This document shows positions 31,302 through 43,400 of a stretch of 64,000 nt of DNA, piece by piece; within the stretch, counting starts at the first letter, position 1, and each line of letters begins with the position of its first letter. This DNA comes from Sternotherus odoratus (taxonomy: Eukaryota > Chordata > Testudines > Kinosternidae). The notes beneath the pieces were generated by a model. That model did no database searches. It was not told the origin of the DNA and saw only the letters and a program-made list of their open reading frames with translations. The translations under genes and the position numbers were made by a program. Location: positions 14,607,603-14,671,602 of the forward strand of contig JAVMKO010000001.1 in assembly GCA_032164245.1 (NCBI GenBank), read 5' to 3'.

Positions 31302-31840
31302 CTTCGTTTCCAGGTCTGAATCTCTGTCCTTGTTACAATTATTTGGATAACATTCCCAGTCCTATCACTGTTGCACTTGACAGTTGATGCGCCTGGTCTC
31401 TGTATGTGCACATAACTCACACTGACATTAACAAGAATTACATATGTACATTGAGAGACTCCTAAGAAATTATATCTTGACCATATGTGTGTGGGTGCTT
31501 TAAGTGCTTGTCACTCTTTGTTAGCCTGGTTTCATAACCTTTGTCTCCATTTCAGCGTGCTGGGAAAGGGAGCGGCTGAAGTGACAGCTATGTGGGAGTA
31601 CTCATTACTGATTTTTCTGTTAGCACATTAGAGCTGCTGCATGTGAGACAGTTCACTGCATCTGAGTTTGTGGCACTAATTCCGTCCTGGTTCCCTGATA
31701 TTTCGGCTTTGTAACTCAGTCATAAACATTGGCTCTGAGCTGAAAGCTGGGGAAAATAGTCTCCTTTGCAGTTACTCTCTTCTTAGCCTCATCATTTTTA
31801 GATACTCCTCCTCCCCTTGATGTCATCTCGGTGGTGATGG
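31302..31840. other. No gene seen
   Basis: No assignable feature. Confidence 0.3.
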
Positions 31841-31848
31841 CTGTGGGT

Positions 31849-34219
31849 CAGCGGTTTTCAAACTTTCTGAGCTGACTCCCCCATTTTTGGAATTAAAATT
31901 TTTATTGCACCCCCCATCCAGACAAAAATAGACACATGCAAAAAGTATGCTTGCTGGCCTCCTCAGAAACCTAATGGAGACCTTTAAAACAACTTTAATT
32001 AAATTACCTATCCCTGTAAGTAAAAAATACACAGATGCTTAAGTGTAAAGGGTGTGCCTGCTTCTCTGGGGAAAGTTTATCAGTTTGTGGGGAGATTTTT
32101 GGAAACTGACTATGAAGTCGACCTGCACTTCCAGACCCGAACGGTACTTTCTTTTTAGCACAGCCAGTGCACAGAATCCGATCTCACACAAATAAGATGA
32201 ACCAAATGGTCCAAGAGCTTTGATTGCACAATTTTACAAAGCCGGATATTCTGAGCCAACTTGCAACCAGAAATTCCCCCAAGACTGTTTTTAAATTGAA
32301 TGTCCAGTGTTCTATCACCCTGACCTTCAGTTAGCTTCTCCCAACCATCATTGACGAGATGTGACAAGATTACTGCCGAAGGTTGGATAATCCAGTCGTT
32401 CAGAGGTGCATTTCCTTCAGGAAACTATTTATCCAAATTGACTCTGAGAGAAGTCAGGTGATTCTTGATTGGTTTCATAACACTCAGTAGTTTAGATTCC
32501 CTTTCATCGATAATAATGGAAATGGAATGCTTAAACCAGTTTTGATATTTGTTTTCCAGAGATCCAGCTTTCTCTTGAATGATGATAGCTTGTTGTGCAG
32601 GTCAAAAATAGTATTTTCTGCTCCGCGCAATGAGACATTTAGAGAATTCAGTTTGACAAAAATATCAGCAAGGTAAGCCAAAAACACAAGCCAGTGGGGA
32701 TCACAGCGTTTGTGTTGCTGAAATTTAAATCTACTAAAAAAAAATATCGAGCTTTGTTTCTCAGTTCATAAACACGTTGCAACACTTTCCCCCGATAGCC
32801 ACCTGACTTCTTCCATGTGAAACAACAAAGTATCATGCTCCGCTTGCATTTCTGCACAAAGCATTACAAAGAGCCTTTGCGGGCTATGTCTTGATAAAGT
32901 TCACAATTTTAATAGCAGAACTCAGGGCCCGAGTAAGTTCCTGATCCATGTTTTGAGTTGCAAGGGCTCCACGTCGTACAATGAGTCCACGATATACGAG
33001 GAGCAATTTCAAACATGTGGCTTTCAAGCCTGCCCTACCTCCAGACATAGAAGGCGGAGGCTCCATCCATGCAGATTGCGACATAGGCTCTCCACTTCAA
33101 CTTGTGAGAAGTTAAGAAGTCATTTCAAATGGAACAGTTCAGACCCAGTTGTACACTTCTTAATTCACTTGCAGAACAAAAAAATCTTCCAATATTGATG
33201 TTCTGCAGTAGTACTCAACGTAAGCAATTAAGTTAGCTTCTAATGCTATATCCATTGCTTCACCTACCTGCATTGCAAATAAACTAGATTGCAATCAAGA
33301 GATCAGCTGTGCATTGATATTTTCTGACATGTCAGAGATTCGGCAGCTGACCGTGTTGTCTGACAGCGGGGTCACTTTTAACTTCTCTGCTGCACTGTCA
33401 CCAAGCGTCATCCTGTGAATGTAATTTGCTGCTGGGAGAATCAGTTTTCCCCCAGTTGTGTAAGGCTTTTTAGTCTTGGCAGTGTGGTATGCAACTTGAT
33501 ATGATGCTTTTAAAGCACTTGCAAGAGCGGATTCCACGTTTCATTGTGATTTTTTTTTGTTAATTTGTTGTAACTTCGTTCAAAAAATCTCTGTCCTTTC
33601 CTACTGGAATGCCACGTTTCGTTTCTAAATGACGTTTTAATTTTGTGGGCTTCAGGGTATTGTTTGCTAATGTTACTGCACACCCTACACATTGAGGCCT
33701 AATTTCTCCATTAATTGCAACAGAAGGGAAACCAAAATCCAAATAGGCTTCATCATATTTTCTTGCTTTTGCAGATTTTTTTTCTCTGTATTGACGTTAG
33801 CCATTTCAGCGTCTGCCTTTCGTTTCAGAACACTTTGGGTAATAAGTTCAGCTCCATTTTTCACCACATAATATGAAAATAGTATCAAACTCATCAGCCA
33901 AATAAACCCTGCACAACTGCTTGTTGTAACGACTGGATATGATATATTAAACTGGAAAGGCAGAAAAGGTAGTTCTTGTTATGGAAATGATTGTGGCTTC
34001 CACTGCAATGTTGTCAGCCTGGTGGCTAACAGCAAGACCCACGCCGTGCATGGAGCTGACAGCGGGAGCACAGGCCGCTAGCCGCCTGGGGCTGGTAGCA
34101 GGAGCTGCCTGGTGGCTGGGCTTCCCGCTGTCAGCCCTAGGGGACTGGTGGTTGGGGCTCCTGAATGTTTCTCCATTCCTCCCCTGGCGGGGGTGCACCC
34201 CACAGTTTGAAAACCTCTG
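31849..34219 (-). mobile_element. Degenerate autonomous hAT transposon, 2371 bp
   Basis: Ends CAGCGGTTTTCAAACTT and CAGTTTGAAAACCTCTG are inverted, and CTGTGGGT (31841-31848) versus CTGTAGGT (34220-34227) is an 8-bp duplication with one mismatch. The interior carries a broken hAT transposase on the minus strand. The many short CAGNGGTTCTCAAAC-type elements in the window have the same kind of ends and may have been moved by such a transposase. Confidence 0.8.
32130..33870 (-). pseudogene. Broken hAT transposase with BED-type zinc finger
   Basis: Minus-strand pieces in order: a charged N-terminus near 33830, a BED-finger-like segment near 33755-33600 (YLDFGFPSVAINGEIRPQCVGC, then TLKPTKLKRHLETKR), then RNase-H-fold fragments, and near 32690-32480 MFLAYLADIFVKLNSLNVSL with LRG and QNTI-like text typical of the ZBED5/SCAND3-like hAT group. 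The second zinc-binding His appears replaced by Lys. Several stops and frameshifts, and no single long frame (longest about 80 codons), show it is inactive. The zinc finger would bind terminal DNA and the RNase-H fold would cut. Confidence 0.7.
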
Positions 34220-34227
34220 CTGTAGGT

Positions 34228-34946
34228 TATATAAGTCATAAAGCTGGGACACCTCTGTCATCTCTGTGCTGTTCACTTTGGTTTGCTGCTTAGAGCTTAC
34301 AATATACCAATGCGACAAACACAGTCGTACTGAAAATTGGAAGTGAAGTGTGGATTGCTGTGTGGCAGGCAATACTACTGGAGATAGCTTCTGTGCTGTG
34401 GTCTTAAAGATGACAACATGGTGGACTTTTTCTTGCCTATTAAGAGTGCTAAATCTTCACTTGTAGTCAGAATACTGGCCCTAATCCTGGATACTTTATT
34501 TGGGCCAATCTAATTCAATAGCAGTGCCCACTGGCCTGCAGAAACTATTTTTTCTTCTCCTTGGCATTAATCTTCAGAGAATGTGTTATGTGTCTTTTTT
34601 GGCCCGAGGAGTTAATCTTTCCTAAGACTGGGCTCTCTCTTGTGTGTGGCTTAGATGAAAGCTTGCTCTAAATCCATAAAATTCAGTCCTCTAGAAAGTC
34701 TCTCAGTGCTGTGCTGAGCAGACCACTTCCCCCCATGCTGGGGGGCTCTGGTGTTTCACCAGAGGCTTCTAATCTTCGTGACCTGTCTTTCACTTCAGTT
34801 AGCGCTCTTGAAATATGCCAGCTAGTCTGTTGTAGGGGAACTGAGTCCTCTTTGTAAAACAGGCACAAGTCCTGCCAGCATGTACTTCCTTGCGCTTCCC
34901 CAGTCACTGTGCGCCTGAACCCTGCTCTGTAGCGCACTAGAGACAT
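34228..34946. other. No gene seen
   Basis: No assignable feature. Confidence 0.3.
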
Positions 34947-34949
34947 TCA

Positions 34950-35198
34950 GGGTATGTCTACACAGCACAAGTTGTGGCACAGGCTCGCCTACCAAAGCTA
35001 GCCTAAATCCAGGTCCTCCAGGTAATAATGTCACCGAAAACAATAGGCTTCAGAGCAGGCTAGAAGGCCAACCATGTACCCAGGGTCTGTACCTGGCTTG
35101 TACTACTGTGCTGTTTTCATTACAATTGTTACCCTGCTAGGTGAGTTCAAGTTACCTTGGGTAAGCCTGTGCATGGCTTTTGTTGTGTTGACATTCCC
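34950..35198. mobile_element. Harbinger-type MITE, 249 bp
   Basis: Ends GGGTATGTCTACACAGCACAA and the inverse-matching TTTGTTGTGTTGACATTCCC. Flanks TCA and TTA fit a 3-bp target duplication with one change. No coding content. Its end resembles the terminal GGGTATGTCTTCAC of the full Harbinger at 10513. Confidence 0.65.
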
Positions 35199-36634
35199 TT
35201 AGTGTGCATGTGAGCTCAGCCCTTGGCCTCGCCACTAAAATGGCCAGTGAAAGTGACTAGAACAACTTCCCTAGTTCAGGATTGTGCTGATGCCAACACC
35301 TGGAGCTCCATAGTCATGAGGCAGGCCCCCCAGAGTCGGGAGACTGTGTGATGACTCCAGCTTGGGGGACCTGTGGGTTGAGGTTGGAGCCTGGGTGGCA
35401 GGGGCCTTGGACATGGTCAAGGTTCAGTCTAGAAGGTGAAGGTCAGATGCTGCAGTCTGTACCAGTACCATGCTGTAGGCTCAGGTTGAAGAGCTGTGCT
35501 GAGTAAGAGTCATATGGCTCAGCCAAAGTAGGGTTAGCGGAACCAAGGCAGGATGAGGAGTCAGGAGAAGAGCAGGGGACCAGGAATGAGGCATATGTGA
35601 GCCACTCAGGGGATGCGGTAGCCTACGTTAGTGAGGCCCTGTGGGTGGGACAGCCAGTGGTGCTCGAACCTATAGGGCTCATAGGCTGCTGTTTCCTACT
35701 TCGCCAGGGTTGGCAGTGTGGTTACGGCAGCATCCAGAAGCCAGAAAAGCTGGGTTTTAGGCCTGTGGATCCTCATAGATTGGCTCAAAAATCAGGGGAT
35801 TTAAAAAGAATAGATTTTAGAGCCTTTAGCATTCACATTTTCCAGCTTTCCAGCTTTACTCAGCAACTGTGAAATATTTTTTGAAGGAGGAAATCTGAGA
35901 ATCTCACATGATTCCAGGAGCTGGGGACTTAAGAAAAAAACATAAACAGTTACAAAAGTAGCTCACAAATTTTTGAGAGATGTGTTTGGAATGCCCCGAT
36001 GTTCAAAAAGGTTCAGCATTCTAATGAAATGTTTCCATTTCCCATCCCCTCTGTTGCTTCTCATACCAAACCTGTAGGTGAGATTTCAGGTGATTGGGTT
36101 CATGTTAGCTTCAATTAATTCACACTGGTTCATCAGTTCTGTAAATGAGACTAGCCTGATGTAACAGAACTCTGATCTTCTGTAAATGAGACTAGCCTGA
36201 TGTAACAGAACTCTGATCCCATGGGGAAAACAGAAAGCTTGTTTTTATAACAGAGTGCTATAATCATGTGAACTGAAATACACAATGAGAGCATTCTGAC
36301 AATTAGGGGAACAGTAGGCAAGTTGCTGCTAGATACAGGGACAGATATACTCCAACAGAGGGACTAGGAGAAGTTCTGTTTTAAATGTATGCAGCTGGAT
36401 CAAAGAATTTCCTCTCTCTGAGAGACCCAGTGAAAAAGAGCTGGGTCTCTTCACCAAATAGGAGAATCTCAAGTAATTAGGGATGCAGGAGAAATAGCAA
36501 ATACTAAAATCTCTGTGTCCTACATACGGATGTGGTTTCTCGATAACGGTTCACAGGGTCCTAGGACTACAACACTGACATGGGGGGAGGGGTTAAACAC
36601 ACAATCCTCTGCCCTTTGACCTCAATGTGATATA
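35199..36634. other. No gene seen; one 41-bp tandem duplication
   Basis: No gene or dated repeat. A perfect duplication of 41 bases (beginning TTCTGTAAATGAGACTAGCC) lies at 36137-36177 and 36178-36218. Confidence 0.4.
36137..36218 (+). repeat. 41-bp tandem duplication
   Basis: Two adjacent copies of a 41-base unit without differences in the copied part, suggesting recent slippage or assembly duplication. Confidence 0.85.
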
Positions 36635-36642
36635 CCCTAGTA

Positions 36643-36969
36643 CAGCGGTTCTCAAACTTTTGAGAACCGCGACCCTTTTTCCTTTTCCTCAGCAGCGCAG
36701 CAGACCCTTGTATGTCCGTTGAAAAGCCGCCAAATTGAATACTTCCGCATTTGGCAGCTATTTTCGGCAGACATGCCGAGCGCTTCCAAGAGCTCCGGGG
36801 TTACTGCAGCGCTCCGGGGTTACCAAATTGATTAGCTCCGAGCGCTTCCGAGAGGAGCCGGAACTAATCAATTTGGTGGCTTTTTGGTGGCGGCAGGAGC
36901 TCGCGACCCCCCTGGGAGCGCTCAGCGACCCACCCGGGGGGTCATGACCCCCAGTTTCAGAAACCCCAG
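36643..36969. mobile_element. Non-autonomous hAT-type element, 327 bp
   Basis: Starts CAGCGGTTCTCAAACTTTTG and ends near CAGTTTCAGAAACCCCAG, the inverse form, with internal inverted phrases (CCAAATTGATTAGCTCCG and GGAACTAATCAATTTGG). No good 8-bp duplication is visible, so the right limit is approximate. Confidence 0.55.
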
Positions 36970-37015
36970 ATTAGATGATCATAATGGTCCATTTTGGTCT
37001 TAAAATCTATGACTT
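36970..37015 (+). repeat. CR1 3'-end remnant
   Basis: GATTAGATGATCATAATGG followed by CTTAAAATCTATGACT is the tail of a CR1 3' region. Confidence 0.5.
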
Positions 37016-37315
37016 TACCAATCTCTATTGCTTCCAGCCTTAAGCCAACCTCTGTCAGGGGTCAGGAGGAAACTTCTCATGGCTGTCCCACAACTGCCCA
37101 CTTCAGGGTATCTTGCACCTTCCTCTGCAGCATCTATTATGGACATTGTTGGACTAAGTGGACCACTGGACTGATCAGGCATAAGTTTTCCTACACTGCG
37201 TTAGGGTTTGATTCAAAGTCCAGTGGCATCCATGGGAGTTTTTCTAGTGACTTCAGTGAGCTCCAGATCAGGATTTTCATTTATTTTTGTGTGTCACCTC
37301 AAGTACAGTACTTAC

Positions 37316-37494
37316 TTCTGATTTTTCTTCCAGAAGTAGCATGTTAAGGCGATGAGCAGAACAGCTGTGAATGCACCAACATTTGCTCCAACTTTTAACC
37401 AAAAGTCCATGGTTTCACAGGTGCTGACCCTTTTCTCAGGCAAGGCAATCCCCTTCATGCATTGCTTTGGCTCGTTCCAGACATATAAGGTTTC
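37316..37494 (-). CDS. ELAPOR2: ELAPOR2 (KIAA1324L)-like exon encoding the transmembrane segment
   Basis: A 179-base exon on the minus strand between an acceptor (TTTGTTTTTTTAAAAG|GAAACC) and a donor (CAGAA|GTAAGTAC). It encodes [15 protein letters not shown], two more cysteines (one in [13 protein letters not shown]), and then a hydrophobic membrane-spanning stretch ending CYFWKKNQ, with a basic stop-transfer. This matches, from family knowledge, the juxtamembrane and membrane segment of ELAPOR2 and ELAPOR1; WNEPK, STCET and GAFTAV favour ELAPOR2. The family is single-pass, with a luminal mannose-6-phosphate-receptor-homology domain, and acts in endosome/lysosome trafficking. The exon length leaves two bases over whole codons, so it needs a phased partner. 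No neighbouring exon was found on either side in this window. Confidence 0.8.
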
Positions 37495-37499
37495 CTTTT

Positions 37500-37900
37500 A
37501 AAAAAACAAATGAGAGAGGATACAGAAAAGTGATGTGAATGTAGAGAACGTTTATGGACATTTTGAGGTTACACCAACAACATGTTTTTGAGGTAGTGAA
37601 ATTATAGAAAGTAGAGGTGTTCTTTACTTTAAAAATATATATAATAATATATATATTTATCATATCAGGGCCAGATTCTCCACTGGGTTATTCACCTTTT
37701 CTCCACTATGGGGACGTATACTAGCTATAAATGCCCGGGAGAAATCCTTGCTGGCACAAGTGTATTGCTGTCAGGTCCTCTACCTACAGCCCCTCCTTAT
37801 TCAGCATGGAGGAGTGTGTTGTGAGAAGAGATGTTGGGTAAAGGGGGTGGGCGTGGTGTGGTCAAGCTATGATGTCTAGGACTCTTCGCCAGTGGAGCAA
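37500..37900. other. No further exon seen; presumed ELAPOR2 intron
   Basis: AT-rich, with a short (AT)n run near 37637-37655. Minus-strand frames here read through the ELAPOR2 exon in a wrong phase and are not separate genes. Confidence 0.4.
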
Positions 37901-37904
37901 CTTA

Positions 37905-38135
37905 GGGTATGTCTACACTGCAATTAGAGGTGTGACTGCACTCCATGTAGGCATCCTCATGATAGCGCTAATCTAGCCTGCTCCCTAAAAATAGCAGTGA
38001 AGATGATGCAAGGCTGTGCTGTTGCAACAGTGTGTACTCAGGTTCTGGTCAGAGTATGTAGTAGGTTCCTTTACCTTTGAGGTCAACAAATTCCCTTGTG
38101 CATACAGTCAATCTATTACAATGAGACTTATTTCA
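37905..38135. mobile_element. Harbinger-type MITE fragment
   Basis: Begins GGGTATGTCTACACTGCAATTAG after TTA, like the end at 34950. A clear right end was not found; the phrase TTATTTCAGTGTGGACC near 38127-38143 may mark it. Confidence 0.4.
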
Positions 38136-38139
38136 GTGT

Positions 38140-38930
38140 GGACCTGGAGTTGTTAAAACTCCAGAACAGGGACGTATGTTTGAAAGAAAAACAATAGTAC
38201 TTGACTTTTTACTTAGTTTCAGAATTCACATTAATTAAGAAACACAAAACAAAAAGCCCTTCTATTGGGACAGCCATGAGAAGTGACCTTGCAAAATACT
38301 GATAAGCCAGTGACTCCCACACTAGCTTCAAAACACACAGATTTCTGTTAAAAGGTGTGAGAATTGCCTTTAATATTCCATTTACATTCATCTTGCTCTA
38401 CAGTTTGGCTTTTTGTGTGTGTACATTTGGAAGTAATTACTGTAGGTCCGGTTATTCCAAGTGCTGAACCTTGAGCTCCTCGGAGCCAATGGGAGGTGAG
38501 CCTGGCCAGGGATTTTCAAGATCCAATCCAATGTCCGTTACAAGCTACGTGGGAGAATGAGATTACAATGAGAACCTGATGCTTTCTTGGTGGCAGTAAC
38601 ATCCCCCACCCCCATCTCCACGACGGGGCAGATAAACTTTAGCTAAGGCCATCTCCACTGAGTGACCGGGCTTTCTGCAGTCCAGTAGTGTAAGAAAACA
38701 AAAGGCTTCTCACAGCCAAGATATCGACATTAAATTGAGCCCAGTTCTGTGCAGCCAAAGTTCAATCCCTCTTCATTGGCTTCCTGTCTTGCTTCCATGC
38801 CTAGTTAAACTGCTCACCCTTACCTTCCAGGCTGTACTCAGCTCTGTCCACAGTGATTTATTCACACTCATCCCTGGGCCTGCTTCATGAAATAGGAATG
38901 AACAGCACCTCCTGCCCTTTGTCCCTCTGC
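38140..38930. other. No gene seen
   Basis: Presumed intron sequence with no assignable feature. Confidence 0.3.
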
Positions 38931-38937
38931 TGAGATA

Positions 38938-39043
38938 ATAAGGGCTTTGGGAGAGGGACTGCCTCTTATTAGTTGTGTGTATAGCACCTAGCGTAATGAG
39001 CTCCTGATCTGGATGGGGCCTCCACATGCTACTGTAATACAAA
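38938..39043 (+). repeat. Ancient amniote interspersed repeat fragment
   Basis: Phrases TTTGGGAGAGGGACTG, GTATAGCACCTAGCGTAATGAG and TGCTACTGTAATACAAATG recur, diverged, at 50520-50590 and 61905-62035. Family not identified. Confidence 0.5.
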
Positions 39044-40414
39044 TGTAAGCAGTGTCAGGATGAGCTCCACCCTGACATCTGGTGGGGAATTGTGGTGAAC
39101 TGTGGAAAATAACTTCAGGTTATGTTATTTGCATAGACACTGCGCCTAGTCTGAGCTCACAGCAGCCCAAATGGTCACTTCGGCTGCTGTGGGATCCCCA
39201 GGTTCTCTGTTATTGGGGTAGGAATGATAAAATGTTGCTAACCTAATTATGTGAATGAGGGACTGGGACATGTACTTGGCCTTTGTCATGAGGGAGGGAC
39301 TCACCATCATCTAGGTAGCACTCACTGGCCAAGAAGTAGGGGTTCCAAAACTCACTGAATTGAGAGAGATAATGGACAGGCTTCTGTACCTTTTGTTGAG
39401 GGCCTTGTCTGAGGGCCCTACAAAAGCCTATTGCACCCTGTCTCTCTCCATTGTGGAATGTCAGAGCTAATGTTTGATTCCATTAGGAGTCTAGGTTCAG
39501 TCTACTAAGCTGAACTCACTTCGGGCCCTGTAGGGCAGCTGCACTAAGCCCCCCCCCCCAGCTGAAATCACTTGAGAGCTGAGATCACTGAGCACTGTGT
39601 TACGTAGGGTGTGTGTGAAATTATATTGCTGAGCAGCCGATGGAGTGGACCAGTTTGACTGACCGCTAGCAGAGTGGCTGGTGATGCGCAGCAGCAGCAG
39701 ATAGAGTGGAGCAGTTTGGGTGACTGCTAGTGGAGTGGCTGGTGATCAGCAGCAGATGGAGCAGAGCAGTTTGGGTGACCGCTAGTGGAGTGGCTGGCGA
39801 TGTGCAGCAACTGACAGAGCAGAGCGGCTGGTGAGGCAGAGCAGTTCCTGGGCAGCTGATGGAATGGCTCATGGTGAGGACTGCAGCAGAACCCCAGGGA
39901 GAGGCGGGGCAGTCGGCCTCTGATGACATAAGGTCCCCCTTAACCTGCCCCCCCCCCCATTTCCACCCAGGCGGGGAGGTAAAACTCTGCTAATGAACTT
40001 TTGAACCCTCCAGAGACTTTTGGGCTGTTGGACTTTTGGGACCTTGGGTGACTGGGGGCTTGTGGGACTCAAGAACCAAAGGTGAAGCACACAGCCCATT
40101 TGCTTGTGTGTGTGTGTTTGGGGGAGGGGGGATTCTGGTTCATGGTTTGGGTTATGAATCCTAGTTGTGGTGTTTCCCCGATATAATGCCACATTGTTTC
40201 TCTCTGTTATTAAAAGGGTTTTGGTACACTCAGACTCTGTGCTTGCGAGAGGGGAGGTATTGCCTCTTAGAGGTGCCCAGAAGGGTGGTATATGGTTGTC
40301 CCAGGTCACTGGGTGGGGGCTCGAGACGGTTTTGTATTGTGTCATTAGAATGGAACCCCTGGATACTGAACCCGGCCCTTGTTGCTGCCAACTCTGATGG
40401 GCAGAAGGGTTACA
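39044..40414 (+). mobile_element. Solo LTR, about 1.37 kb, copy 1
   Basis: Begins TGTAAGCAGTGTCAGG and ends GGCAGAAGGGTTACA; TGTAA and TTACA are exact 5-bp inverses with the usual TG...CA. CAAA lies on both sides (39040-39043 and 40415-40418), a 4-bp target duplication. It aligns to the inverse-orientation copy at 46943-48382. No internal retroviral genes are present, so it is a solo LTR left by recombination, of endogenous-retrovirus or Gypsy type. It includes a direct-repeat array near 39640-39870. A 226-codon minus-strand frame crosses it but is not a gene. Confidence 0.75.
39640..39870 (+). repeat. Direct-repeat array inside the solo LTR
   Basis: Units of about 50-60 bases with phrases GCAGATGGAGTGGAGCAG, TTTGGGTGACTGCTAGTGG and AGTGGCTGGTGAT, four or five imperfect copies. 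The inverse copy of the LTR has a longer version of the same array. Confidence 0.7.
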
Positions 40415-40429
40415 CAAATAATAATAATA

Positions 40430-43400
40430 CCATCTTAGCCCTTTGCCAGATGCTTTCCTAGAGCTATTCCCCCTTGATCTCTGTGGTCGCCCCATTTCAC
40501 TAGCACCCTGATAGCCTGTCCCATTATCTGACTGATGTGCTGGGGCCATATCCTCTTATTCCTTCATACATCACGATGCGTGTCAATGGCTCTTCATGAT
40601 CAGTAATACACTTGAAAGGCTGCTGGTCAATATTTCCCCCCATCTCTACAAGAAGGATGCAGCTCTTAATACAAAAGGGATCAAACAGAGAATCTACCAC
40701 AAGTGCCTGCTCCTCTTATAGTTCCTTTGGGTTTCACTGACTCACTCCAGCTGAGCCCAGCCTCATTCCCCCAATGACTGAACTCCCTAGTAATTTCTTC
40801 ACTGAGTGAACAGCTGTGTTGTTTTCTGTGCTCTGGGATAGCATGTTAACCCTTTCCCTGCTGCCCACAGAATGGGTTTGCCACATCCCATTACAGTACA
40901 CACATTCTCTGTTTATGTCACTACTCCTATTAGTTTTATCTATAAGAGCAAACTAAATTGCTAATACCATCTGTCTGCACATGGTATTTCCAAAGCACAC
41001 CTGTCACTATGGTATATAATGATCCAGAGTAGCTCACTTCTTTGAGGCTGTCTCAATGAATCATCATAATATATCTGTGTGGTGGAAGGAATCTGAGTTA
41101 ACACAGCAGATTAAATCAATACGATTGATTTAATCCTCCTGTTTATATTTTATGCTATTTATATGTTGAACAGGATCTGTTTTAGGTTGCATATTTCAAA
41201 TCCTGCTGTGTTATCATTCATAAATCACAAAGTTAATTTGCATTTTGTTTTTAAACCTATGTGCTGTGTGCTACTGTAATTCTCTCAGTGGCAGTGTTAT
41301 GTGGAAATGGATAGGTCACTCTTGGGCTTCATTTTGCAATCATTTGCCGCTGCATTATACAGTAAAAAAAAAAAAATCTCCAGGCAGATGGTCTGTGCTC
41401 ATAATCTTTTATCGTAATGGTGCCTGTTAGTGCTGATAGAGTTCTTCCTCGGTCAGTGTTTTCCATTTACAGACAATGGTTTTCCAGGGTTTGTAAACTG
41501 AACGTATCGTTTTTGTTTCAGACTAGAACATTTGACACAAAGGCCCAGTACAATACAAGGGAATTATTATTTTCTAAAACTAAATATAATAATGTGTGTT
41601 GAGATAATTCCTAAATAGTTTACCAAAGGTGGGTGATTTGTACTCCATTATTTTTTTTAAAAATGGCCTCCCCTTTTAATATGCAGTGTTTCAACCCTTC
41701 CATCTAGGATGGGGCTAAAGTCCTAATATGCAGCAAGCTAAATTCAGCTGGGCATAGACTTTGATAGAGCCCAACTGTGGAGGCTGCGAAGGTTAATATT
41801 TCTCAGAAAGTGGGCAGTGCTGGTTTGGGATGTGGCCCAGTGCCTCTCCCTTCATCAGCCTCCAGCATTGTGGTAACTATGGACATAAAGCTGTTTGACA
41901 CCCCAAAAGAGAGCAGGTGGCATTGCCTTTCCGCAGGACGAAACCCTCATTCCTCCAGGAGGTGTCAGGTTTGTGCACGGAGCTGTCATTTTACTCCTCA
42001 CTGCATTCTCTGTCTATGCGCGAGGTGGCATATCTAGGTATATATTATTGTGGTGGAGTGTTTATATTTTATTACTATGCCTGTTGGTGCGTAGTTGTAT
42101 TTTGATTTACTGGATTGGGGAATGGGTAGACTAATTCTAACGTTTTGTTGTGAACATTAAATTATGTAAAGCCCCTGGAGCAGGGATGGCCGATCACTTT
42201 ATATTTTATAAATGAAAAGTAAATGGAAAAGAATATCACATGTGCACACTAAACCCATCAGGTCAGATTTTCAAATACTAGATGCAATGCAGAAAAGGCA
42301 GGGCATTTCTGTGACTTGATTCACAGTGCCAAAGCCCTGAGTACCAGATCTGCAGCCATCTCCCGGGATGCTGCAGAAGCCCTTTAAATCTTGTTGAATG
42401 AGGTTATGCATCTAAATATGTATTAAGGTGGCTCAAATTGTATTGATTAGATCTCCATCCTATATGCTAATTCTTTGGCTAGCATCCCTGTCCCTAGCTT
42501 GACAGCTTGTCCCCAATCCTTAGGGGAAACCATCTGGACAAATTTTGAGATACAAAATAAATTTGAGGCTGGGAATAAGTTGATAATTTATGACTAAAGA
42601 GATGGTTGAAATGTTCTGTCCAAAAATAAAATAAAATAAAAAAAATGTTTCCATCAGAAAATGTAGTTTTGACCAAACTGAATTTTTTCACATGAAAATG
42701 TCAATATTGACTACATTTTCTGATTTGGAGAAATTAAATAAAACACCGTGTTTTGAATTGACGTTTTGAACTGAAACAATGTTTTTCACTGTGAAATGAA
42801 AGATTTTGTGCCCTCCTTCTTCTCCTGCCTAGAGAACTAAATATCCTGATAGTAAGTATTGTGCTAGTGCAGGGAACACCAGATTGTGTCAAGCACATTG
42901 GCAATGGTCTCCCCTGAACCTTGAGTAGTGGGGAAGAGCTGACGCCACTAAAAAAAGTTATTGCCCCCAAGGTCAGCTAAGGTTGAATAATGCTACATCT
43001 GATTCTGATTTTCAAAGGCGATGAGCAAGCATCTTTTTAAAATGAGGCCTTCTGTGGGGACTCAGGAACTAGTACCCAAACTTGTAAGATACTTGAAAAC
43101 CTTGGCCTGTTATATTGCCTAATGCTTGCCTGCCACACTTGGGTGTGGTGAGGTTTGTTTAATGTTTGTAAAATGCAGTGAGGTCTTTGGCTGACAGATG
43201 CTGTAGACGCATATGTTGATATTATCTTATGAAATGATGAGTTAACAGTATTTGGGAATCAGCTGTTTTGTATGCACATGGACTTTCAACATGGTGGTGT
43301 TGGTTTTTTCACATCTAGACTACATTAACCTTGTGCTGGCTCCAGGATGCAGACTGCTATAAGATAGACCGTGACTGCTGCTGTGAGCTGGGTATTATGA

